The notes under the pieces were generated by a model. That model was not told where the DNA came from. It searched no databases and saw nothing but the letters and a program-made list of their open reading frames with translations. A stretch of DNA of 6,090 bases from an uncultured Asticcacaulis sp. (GTDB lineage: Bacteria > Pseudomonadota > Alphaproteobacteria > Caulobacterales > Caulobacteraceae): positions 1 to 6,090 of the forward strand of contig CAMLPZ010000261.1 in assembly GCA_946482045.1 (NCBI GenBank). The letters are read 5' to 3'. Of this stretch, positions 1 to 5,272 are shown in pieces. Positions within the stretch are counted from its first letter, which is position 1; every line of letters begins with the position of its first letter. A program made the translations under genes and the position numbers.

Positions 1-586
1 GGACGTGCAGGCTTTCGGCCATGCCGGGCGGCAGACGCAATGCGCCAATAGGCAGCGATGGTAGGGCGCGGCCACCCGTATCTTTCGGCAGGATAAAGAC
101 AGGCTTCGGGATAAACCGCGCCAGGGCATGGGCAGCGCCCCAGGTGTCAGCGATGGCGGCACGCGCTTCGAAACCCTTGTCGGCCAAGGCGCGAACCAGT
201 CCTTCCAGCAGGGCTGTCTCGCCGCCATGCAGGTGCGCCGCGCCGCTGATCTCCATCACCACACCGTCGGGTGGATCGGCGGCCACGAGCGGCGAATAGG
301 TGCGCAATGCCCAGCGCGCCAGCGTCTCCAGATCGGCCGCATCGGCGGCGAGGTTTGCGTCGTGGATGACGAGAGGGTTGACCAGGACCTGTGCCTTGGC
401 CACCGGCATGCCGACCCGTATGCCAGCCGCCTCGGCAGCGTGGTCGGCCGCCAACACCACACGCCGCCGGCCATCCGAGCCCTTCAGGATCAGCGGGACT
501 TCAGGAGGCGGCGCGGTGCCGCTCATCCGCCGCCGCAGCCGGTCGGTGGACCAGCGGGGTAGATAGAGCGAGATGACCCTGGCCAT
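1..586 (-). CDS. imuB: ImuB, inactive Y-family polymerase-like mutasome subunit (5' part, cut by window edge)
   Basis: Only the first 195 codons are present. ImuB is the non-catalytic Y-family homologue that links ImuA and the error-prone polymerase DnaE2 to the sliding clamp during SOS mutagenesis. The start is ISLYLPRWSTDRLRRR (residues 5-20), the ImuB signature standing where active Y-family polymerases have the acidic DxDxFxxxVE motif. The second acidic site (SxDExYLD in active enzymes) reads EISGAAHLHGGE (residues 112-123), so the catalytic acids are missing, as is normal for ImuB. GIRVGMPVAKAQ (55-66) is the usual palm/finger motif. The ATG has a GGAGG Shine-Dalgarno six bases upstream, inside imuA, and the two genes overlap by 86 bases. 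A later start would remove the signature, so the overlap appears real. The little-finger region and the clamp-binding C-terminus lie outside the window. Confidence 0.93.
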   Translation of the reverse strand, partial: MARVISLYLPRWSTDRLRRRMSGTAPPPEVPLILKGSDGRRRVVLAADHAAEAAGIRVGMPVAKAQVLVNPLVIHDANLAADAADLETLARWALRTYSPLVAADPPDGVVMEISGAAHLHGGETALLEGLVRALADKGFEARAAIADTWGAAHALARFIPKPVFILPKDTGGRALPSLPIGALRLPPGMAESLHV

Positions 587-1256
587 CGCACGCCTCCACA
601 TCGAATTCAGCGGTCTGCCCGCCCTTGCAACGCAGCAGTTCCAGCCGCCAGCGCGCCCGCCCGATACCGGGCACGGGCAGCGGCGCAGATGGAATAGAGG
701 TCACCCGCCAGCGCGTCATGGCCGCCGTCGGCAGTCCAAACTGCGCAGCCTCTTTTTCCGTATCCCAGCGCCGCAACATCAGGCCTAAGGTACGCTTCCC
801 TTCAGCAGCAAGTTGCAGCCGGCGCGAAGCCATCATCGACAGGCGCGCGACCTCGCCCACCACAGCGCCCAGACCTCCGTGACGCAAGCCCTCTTCACAG
901 GCTGCCAGCACACCCTTGTCGTCATCGGCTTCGACATGAATCACGCGTCCCGGCGAGAGCCCGCCTTGCGCCAGTCCCGGTGCGAACAGGTCGCTGCGGC
1001 CCGCGCACCACATCACCAGGCCTTGCGAGCGCGCGGCAATACCGGCGGCAAACAGTCCGGCCGCCGCGCTATCGACGGCGCCCTTTCCTGATCCGGCGAT
1101 TTCATGGAGTGCGCCCAGCGCCAGCCCGCCCCCCGGCAGGCGGCTATCGATCGCGTCAAGTCCGAACGGCAATACACCCGCGACACGACGCTCTCCCTCC
1201 AGCCTTGAGATATGCTGGCGAAGCTGATCTATATCCGCAGGCACTATCCTGGGCAT
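501..1256 (-). CDS. imuA: ImuA, RecA-like SOS mutagenesis protein
   Basis: ImuA is the RecA-fold accessory protein of the ImuA-ImuB-DnaE2 translesion mutasome and acts in the cytoplasm on damaged DNA. With the start used here the protein has 251 residues, close to the family norm. It opens with a short helix ending LRQHISRLEG and continues into VLPFGLDAIDSRLPGGGL, the typical RecA/ImuA entry (about residues 12-45). A degenerate P-loop-like segment EIAGSGKGA follows at about 52-60, and the late strands RWRVTSIPSAP (182-192) and WRLELLRCKGG (203-213) are characteristic of ImuA. The start is ambiguous. The frame is open up to an ATG at 1340, but that ATG and the one at 1289 lie upstream of or against the LexA box. 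ATG 1254-1256 has an AAGGA eight bases upstream; ATG 1263-1265 has the same element touching it. The gene is translationally nested with imuB through an 86-base overlap. Confidence 0.88.
   Translation of the reverse strand: MPRIVPADIDQLRQHISRLEGERRVAGVLPFGLDAIDSRLPGGGLALGALHEIAGSGKGAVDSAAAGLFAAGIAARSQGLVMWCAGRSDLFAPGLAQGGLSPGRVIHVEADDDKGVLAACEEGLRHGGLGAVVGEVARLSMMASRRLQLAAEGKRTLGLMLRRWDTEKEAAQFGLPTAAMTRWRVTSIPSAPLPVPGIGRARWRLELLRCKGGQTAEFDVEACDGQGHLALSTPLVHRPAAAADERHRAAS
593..597 (-). promoter_or_regulatory. Internal ribosome binding site for imuB
   Basis: GGAGG lies six bases before the imuB ATG (584-586), inside the imuA reading frame. It supports the upstream imuB start and thus the 86-base overlap, which would let imuB be translated from the imuA message. 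Confidence 0.7.
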
Positions 1257-1292
1257 GGCTCTCATCCTTAATACCGACTTCTTCGGCATTTT

Positions 1293-1307
1293 GTTCACTT
1301 TTTGTTC
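1293..1307 (-). promoter_or_regulatory. LexA box (SOS operator) of imuA-imuB
   Basis: GTTC, seven bases (ACTTTTT), then GTTC: an exact match to the direct-repeat LexA site GTTC-N7-GTTC known from alphaproteobacteria; on the gene's strand it reads GAAC-N7-GAAC. It lies 37 bases upstream of the preferred imuA start and just downstream of a TTGACA -35 element, so bound LexA would cover the -10 region. This fits the known DNA-damage induction of imuA-imuB-dnaE2 cassettes. It also argues that the imuA start is downstream of the box and not at 1340. Confidence 0.88.
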
Positions 1308-1321
1308 TAATTTAATTTGGA

Positions 1322-1327
1322 TGTCAA
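1322..1327 (-). promoter_or_regulatory. -35 element of the imuA promoter
   Basis: On the minus strand this is a perfect TTGACA. A -10 hexamer at normal 16-18 base spacing would fall inside the LexA box (1293-1307), where no good TATAAT match is visible, so the exact -10 is unresolved. Transcription would start at roughly 1290-1298, leaving a short leader before the ATG at 1256 or 1265. The spacing argument is inference. Confidence 0.5.
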
Positions 1328-1359
1328 GCCACGCGGGCATGTGAATGCGAAGCCAGGGT

Positions 1360-1677
1360 TTATTCGCGATTCAGGAGCGTCCCGCCTATTGCAATTCGTT
1401 CATTCAGATGGGCGGTTGCATCGTCGGGCAAGGCTTCGGCGCCGTCTTCGCGAAGAATACCGCTTTCTCTAAGGGTGCGGTTGATGATCAGAGGATACCC
1501 GCGATAGGTCTGCTCAAACATGTTGAGCTGCAGTTCTTCAAGTTGCTGAGTGTCGAACTGCGCTGCAAACTCCATCAGCTCCGCATAGTCATTCGTGGTA
1601 ATATCAAGCTCGATAATTTCACGCGCCTCGCTATGGGCTGCGTTAATAGCGACATCCAGACGTTCGAGAACTGCCAT
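1360..1677 (-). CDS. Hypothetical acidic 105-residue protein
   Basis: I do not recognise a family. The gene is judged real because its ATG has an excellent AGGAGGG Shine-Dalgarno four bases upstream and because it fits neatly between its same-strand neighbours. The product is small and strongly acidic (21 Asp/Glu against 8 Arg), has no lysine, cysteine or tryptophan, and shows no signal peptide or membrane segment, so it is probably cytoplasmic. Residues 1-24 and 30-58 look largely helical and rich in Leu, Glu and Gln, as in a small interaction module. The second half, from YRGYPLIINRTLRESGI (about 58-74), looks more globular. It lies 72 bases after rpiR, possibly on the same transcript, and ends about 33 bases before the imuA -35 element. 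Nothing in the context fixes a role. The overlapping frame on the opposite strand (1345-1740) has no ribosome binding site. Confidence 0.72.
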   Translation of the reverse strand: MAVLERLDVAINAAHSEAREIIELDITTNDYAELMEFAAQFDTQQLEELQLNMFEQTYRGYPLIINRTLRESGILREDGAEALPDDATAHLNERIAIGGTLLNRE

Positions 1678-1681
1678 GATA

Positions 1682-1688
1682 CCCTCCT
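1682..1688 (-). promoter_or_regulatory. Strong ribosome binding site for the 105-residue protein
   Basis: AGGAGGG on the minus strand, four bases before the ATG at 1675-1677, is a near-ideal Shine-Dalgarno. It is the main reason to prefer this small minus-strand gene over the overlapping plus-strand frame. Confidence 0.75.
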
Positions 1689-1749
1689 ATGCACATTGCA
1701 AGGTAGGGAACTCCGTCTAAAAACACGATACGTACTGTAAGCCACCGTC

Positions 1750-2628
1750 TCAAAAGCGCTTGATCGACAGGGTCTCGAATGTCTGCTTCAGAGTCGTGGT
1801 CGACCGTTCGTAGTCAGCCAGGGCCAGGGCAGCGATCAGGGCGTCGACGACGCAGAGTTGCGCAATGCGGCTGGTCATGGCCTCGGTACGAAACAAGGTC
1901 TCACGCGCCATGGTCGCCAGCACGACGTCAGCGTAGGACTGGATGGGCGAGCGGGCGAAGTTGGTGATCACCACCGTCTTCGCACCTGCCGCCTTGGCCA
2001 GACGGGTCGAGGTAACGGTTTCGTGGGTGGCGCCCGAGTGCGACACGGTCAGGACGGCGACATTCGGATCGGTGCGCGAGGCGCTGATCGCCTGGACATG
2101 ACTGTCGATGACCACCTTGGCGTCCAATCCGATGCGCAGCATCCGGTAATGCGCATCCTCGGCGATCGGCGCGGCCGAGCCGATGCCGTAGATTTCGATG
2201 CGTTTGGCGGCGCGGAAGATATCAACGGCCTGGCTCAAAGCGCCGGGGTCGAGCACCGACAAGGTGTCATGCAGAGCCTGGACACCGGCATGGAAGATCT
2301 TTTGACAGACCGTATCGACATCGTCGTCGCGATCGAGGTCTTCATGAATGAACTGGACCGGCCGGACAGTTTCCTGCGCCAGGCTGAGCTTGAGTTGTTG
2401 AAAACCTGACAGGCCCAGCTTCCGGCAGAAATTGATGACACTGCCTTCCGATGCATCGGTCGCCTCAGACAGCTCGGTCACCGACATCTGCACGATGCGG
2501 CCTGGCTGGGCAATGACATAGTCGGCAATGCGGCGGGCGCCCTTGGCCAGTCCCGGATAGGCGAGATGGATGCGCGCCAGGGCGTTGTCGACCGGTACGG
2601 GCCCGGGAGAATCAGGAAGGGGTTTCAA
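1750..2628 (-). CDS. RpiR-family transcriptional regulator (HTH + SIS domain)
   Basis: This is a 292-residue one-component regulator of the MurR/RpiR type. The N-terminal helix-turn-helix domain spans about residues 14-90, with ARRIADYVIAQP (31-42) and the recognition part VTELSEATDASEGSVINFCRKLG (about 50-72; only the landmark is given). A SIS phosphosugar-binding domain follows at about 130-265, with the ligand-loop motifs YGIGS (147-151) and SHSGAT (196-201). Such proteins bind phosphorylated sugars and repress or activate nearby catabolic or cell-wall sugar genes. The ligand cannot be read from sequence. The start is a TTG with no clear Shine-Dalgarno. The frame stays open about 100 bases upstream without an ATG, and the next internal ATG (residue 48) would cut the DNA-binding domain, so the TTG is the best available choice. 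The gene is divergent from the TonB receptor gene, which makes that unit its most likely target. Confidence 0.92.
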   Translation of the reverse strand: MKPLPDSPGPVPVDNALARIHLAYPGLAKGARRIADYVIAQPGRIVQMSVTELSEATDASEGSVINFCRKLGLSGFQQLKLSLAQETVRPVQFIHEDLDRDDDVDTVCQKIFHAGVQALHDTLSVLDPGALSQAVDIFRAAKRIEIYGIGSAAPIAEDAHYRMLRIGLDAKVVIDSHVQAISASRTDPNVAVLTVSHSGATHETVTSTRLAKAAGAKTVVITNFARSPIQSYADVVLATMARETLFRTEAMTSRIAQLCVVDALIAALALADYERSTTTLKQTFETLSIKRF

Positions 2629-2785
2629 GCAAGTATCGGAAAAAAGAGCCGTCGGAAGGGTCAGGATAGTTTGATTCCCGACAGACAGGCGTGAAACTTC
2701 GGTGACGACTGGCCACCAGCTTCACAAAACCTACGCGGAAATGTAGCGCACGCGCCACGCGAAGGGCTCATACATAGCCTTAATG

Positions 2786-2802
2786 ATTGAGGCAATCTCA
2801 AT
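2786..2802. repeat. Inverted repeat 1, operator candidate
   Basis: ATTGAG-GCAAT-CTCAAT: perfect six-base arms around a five-base spacer, total 17 bases, in the AT-rich island between rpiR and the receptor gene. Its last base is the first base of inverted repeat 2. Its size and place suit a dimeric regulator such as the neighbouring RpiR protein; binding is inference. Confidence 0.5.
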
Positions 2803-2818
2803 TTTATAAACTATAAAA
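2802..2818. repeat. Inverted repeat 2, operator or promoter candidate
   Basis: TTTTATA-AAC-TATAAAA: perfect seven-base arms around a three-base spacer, 17 bases in all and centred 16 bases from repeat 1. It contains -10-like hexamers on both strands, so it may be part of the promoters rather than, or in addition to, an operator. AT-rich palindromes arise easily by chance, hence the modest confidence. Confidence 0.45.
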
Positions 2819-2828
2819 AATGAGTAAA

Positions 2829-2849
2829 TTTCATTAATGCGTCATGAAA
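2829..2849. repeat. Inverted repeat 3, operator candidate
   Basis: TTTCAT-N9-ATGAAA: perfect six-base arms separated by nine bases, total 21 bases. An eight-base self-complementary CATTAATG (2832-2839) overlaps its left arm. The layout resembles a dimer-binding operator, but no partner protein is proven. Confidence 0.45.
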
Positions 2850-2939
2850 ACGGGACGCTTTTGTCACACGCCATAACTAGCTTCCCCCAACAGTCAGCCG
2901 CCCTCCTCACTCGCGGCCTGCCATAAATGGGGTTACATC

Positions 2940-5180
2940 ATGGTCTTGAAGACAATACGTTACCACGCGTCCCTGCTGGGGCTCGTGTCGCTGGGCTGCG
3001 GCCTGGCAGGCGCGGCTTACGCCGACAATGGCGCCAATGCGGACGCCGATGCCGAGCCGGTCGTGACCGTTACGGGCAAGCGCTCGACGGCCTCGACCGT
3101 CGCCAAGGAGCTGTCGGCCTACGGCACCGAGGTTCAGGTCATCACAGCCGAACAGATCGACCAATCGGGCTCGGTCAACTTCGCCGAAGCGGCCCAGTTC
3201 CTGGTCAAGGGCGTAAACGTCGGCTACTCGCCGGATGAAGGCGAATTCACCATCCGCCTCGATGGCGGCGGGGACCGCGATACCCTGGTGACGCTGGACG
3301 GCGTGCCGCTCTACGACCGGGGACCGGCGCTGGAAAACATCTGGGGCGCCACGACCATCGACCCGCACATGATCGAGAATATCGAAGTCTTCCGTGGCGG
3401 CAACAGCCTCTATTTCGGCTCCAACGGCGGCATCGGCGTCGTCAACGTCGTTACCAAGAAGCCGGACGGCACGACCAAGGGCGAATTCGGCGTCTCCTAC
3501 GGCTCCTTCGCCACCCGCGAAGTCTGGGGCAACTATTCCTTCCCGCTCGACGAAGAAGGCAAGCACTCGCTGATGTTCTACGGGTCGATGCTGGCCACAG
3601 ACAGCCCGCGCATCTTCGATCCGGCCAAGTTCACCGATAACGTCGCCCTGTCGGGCGGCATCCAGGACTATCCGCTCAACAAGAACCACGTCGGCGCCAA
3701 GTACTTGTGGAAGATCGACGACAATACCGAGCTGCGCGCCAACGTCATCTATACCGAAAGCCTGTTCCAGGACCCGTTCCCGTCGGGTGAAAGCTATTCG
3801 CCGAACACCCTGCGCTATCCGATCGCCGATATCTCCTTCACCAAGCGGTTCAGCGAAAATGTCCTCCTCGAAGCCTCGGCTTACTACTCCAACCCGGAAC
3901 TGTGGAACGCCGAACTCTATCCGGAAATCTGTAAGGTTGCCGCGGGGTGCGTGGATCCGAACAACCCCACCCGTCCTCTGATCCCGCGCGGCGCCTGGAC
4001 CGGTGCGGTCGAGCCGGCTTTCGCACACGGCTTCGGCACCACCAACCAGTTCCGTTCCGGCTTCAAGGAGCAGGGCGCCACGGTTCGCACCACGCTGAAC
4101 CTGAACCGCTTCCTGGAAGTCGTCGCCGGCGTGCAATACGTTTCCTACGCCGATGATTCCGACAAGCGCTTCGCGACGCCGGACAACAATTCGACGACGA
4201 CCGGCGTCTTCCTCGACTTCCATCCCAAGCTGCCGTTCAGTCCGGCGACCAATATCTCGCTGGCCATCCGCCAGGACTATTCGGAAGCCTTCGACAGCAA
4301 GACGATCTGGAAGTTCGGCTTCAAACACCCGGTCGGCAACTTCTACGTCCGCGCCAACGGCGGCACCTCCTACAGCCTGCCGCAGACCAACGAGCTTTAC
4401 ATCAACAATCCGCGTCCGCCGGAAGCCTCTAAAGACATAGCCTTCACGGTCATCGGCAATCCGGATCTGCAAACCGAAGAAACCGAGACCTACAATGTGG
4501 CCGCCGGTTATCGCCACGTCGCCGGCAACTTCACCTTCTCCGGTGAAATCGGCGCCTTCGACACCGAGATCAGCAACCGTATCCGCACGACTTCGGGCTT
4601 CCCGGTCGTCGTCAACGTCAACGGCACCAATGTTTCGGTCAATACCTACTACAACGACACGGCTGTCACCAAGATCAAGGGCCTGACCGCCGACGCCGAC
4701 TTCAGCATCGGCAATCAATGGTCCTTCGGGTTCTCGTACACCGCCCAGGATGCCGCCGCTGCCAGCGGTCCGCGCCAGGGCATCCAGATCAACGAGACGC
4801 CGGAATGGTTCGTCATCGGCCGTCTGAACTGGGAATCGAAGGGCGGCCGCATCAAGGCGCAACTGCTGTCGCGGACCCAAGGCCCCGAATGGGCAACCGG
4901 TGGTCCGGCCGAAAAGTTCCGTCACAACTTCGGTGACTACACCGTCGTCAACGGCACCCTGACCTTCCTGGCCGGCAAGGACCTGCAACACCGCTTCCAG
5001 TTGCGCGTCGCCAACCTGTTCGACACCTACTATGCGGAACGCTACGGCTACGGCAACAACTTCTATGGCGCCGCCTTCAACCGCGGTGAGTACACCAATA
5101 CGGACGACCGCTATTTCTACGGTTATCCGTTCGAAGGCAAGCCGCGCAGCTTCTACCTGACCTATTCGACGAAGTTCTAA
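2940..5180 (+). CDS. TonB-dependent outer membrane receptor
   Basis: This complete 746-residue protein is an outer membrane gated channel that takes up a ligand using TonB/ExbBD energy. Residues 1-28 are a Sec signal peptide, with likely cleavage at AYA-DN. An acidic linker follows, then a TonB-box-like EPVVTVTG (39-46). The plug domain spans about 50-173, with TEVQVITAEQID (63-74), TLVTLDGVPLYD (115-126), IENIEVFRGGNSLYFGSNG (145-163) and GVVNVVTKKP (166-175). The rest is a 22-strand-type barrel with late strands such as LRVANLFDTYYAERYGYG, closing on a terminal phenylalanine (YSTKF), the signal for barrel assembly. The only two cysteines of the mature chain (C331, C337) sit close together in a probable surface loop. 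The ribosome binding site is weak (GGGG about eight bases upstream). The gene is followed after 92 bases by a phospholipase C gene and is divergent from an RpiR regulator, which hints at a phosphorylated or phosphate-derived ligand. The ligand itself cannot be read from sequence. Confidence 0.95.
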   Translation: MVLKTIRYHASLLGLVSLGCGLAGAAYADNGANADADAEPVVTVTGKRSTASTVAKELSAYGTEVQVITAEQIDQSGSVNFAEAAQFLVKGVNVGYSPDEGEFTIRLDGGGDRDTLVTLDGVPLYDRGPALENIWGATTIDPHMIENIEVFRGGNSLYFGSNGGIGVVNVVTKKPDGTTKGEFGVSYGSFATREVWGNYSFPLDEEGKHSLMFYGSMLATDSPRIFDPAKFTDNVALSGGIQDYPLNKNHVGAKYLWKIDDNTELRANVIYTESLFQDPFPSGESYSPNTLRYPIADISFTKRFSENVLLEASAYYSNPELWNAELYPEICKVAAGCVDPNNPTRPLIPRGAWTGAVEPAFAHGFGTTNQFRSGFKEQGATVRTTLNLNRFLEVVAGVQYVSYADDSDKRFATPDNNSTTTGVFLDFHPKLPFSPATNISLAIRQDYSEAFDSKTIWKFGFKHPVGNFYVRANGGTSYSLPQTNELYINNPRPPEASKDIAFTVIGNPDLQTEETETYNVAAGYRHVAGNFTFSGEIGAFDTEISNRIRTTSGFPVVVNVNGTNVSVNTYYNDTAVTKIKGLTADADFSIGNQWSFGFSYTAQDAAAASGPRQGIQINETPEWFVIGRLNWESKGGRIKAQLLSRTQGPEWATGGPAEKFRHNFGDYTVVNGTLTFLAGKDLQHRFQLRVANLFDTYYAERYGYGNNFYGAAFNRGEYTNTDDRYFYGYPFEGKPRSFYLTYSTKF

Positions 5181-5196
5181 GCTTCTCGGGACTTTA

Positions 5197-5235
5197 GCGA
5201 GGACCGAATTCCCCAGCCGGTCCTCGCACTCTTTT
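5197..5235 (+). terminator. Perfect 10-bp hairpin with short T-rich tail between receptor and phospholipase genes
   Basis: GCGAGGACCG (5197-5206) and CGGTCCTCGC (5218-5227) form an uninterrupted ten-base-pair GC-rich stem with an 11-base loop. ACTCTTTTAT follows, so the T-run is short and displaced from the stem. It begins 17 bases after the receptor stop. This could be a leaky intrinsic terminator or a stem that protects the 3' end of a processed receptor message. No clear promoter was found between it and the next gene, so partial read-through is the simplest idea. Confidence 0.65.
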
Positions 5236-5258
5236 ATCCGAATAATTCCATATTCCAC

Positions 5259-5264
5259 GAAGGA
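5259..5264 (+). promoter_or_regulatory. Ribosome binding site of the phospholipase C gene
   Basis: GAAGGA lies eight bases before the ATG at 5273 and fixes the start that gives an intact twin-arginine signal peptide. Confidence 0.65.
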
Positions 5265-5272
5265 TATCCGCC

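Larger units (their letters stand above)
2629..2939. promoter_or_regulatory. Divergent intergenic control region (rpiR / TonB receptor)
   Basis: These 311 bases hold no gene. Positions 2779-2850 form a markedly AT-rich island inside GC-rich DNA and contain three inverted repeats, listed separately. Possible -10-like sequences inside it are TATAAA (2805-2810, plus strand) and TATAGT (2810-2815 read on the minus strand), but neither has a convincing -35 partner, so the promoters are not assigned. TTGTCA at 2861-2866 is part of a weak Pho-box-like arrangement. A GGGG run at 2928-2931 is the only candidate ribosome binding site before the receptor ATG at 2940. Confidence 0.6.

Noticed and set aside
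128..562. A 144-codon plus-strand frame across imuB
   Set aside because: The minus strand encodes the conserved ImuB N-terminus through the same stretch; the plus frame has low-complexity Arg/Gln/His-rich content.
1346..1368. A possible hairpin GCGAA/TTCGC after the 105-residue gene
   Set aside because: It has only a five-base stem, a long loop and no T-run, so it is not a credible terminator.
1345..1740. A 131-codon plus-strand frame overlapping the 105-residue gene
   Set aside because: No ribosome binding site precedes its ATG, whereas the minus-strand gene has an AGGAGGG at ideal distance and fits the direction of its neighbours.
1678..1749. A promoter or terminator in the 72-base gap between rpiR and the 105-residue gene
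   Set aside because: No paired -35/-10 elements and no stem with a T-run were found; apart from the ribosome binding site nothing there can be supported.
1858..2409. A 183-codon plus-strand frame inside rpiR
   Set aside because: It is antisense to a clear HTH-SIS regulator; its composition (Gly/Arg/Asp/His rich) and lack of domain features mark it as a shadow.
2985..3001. A lipobox-like LVSLGC in the receptor signal peptide
   Set aside because: The position -3 residue is Ser rather than Leu, a good signal peptidase I site (AYA) follows, and TonB receptors are barrel proteins rather than lipoproteins.
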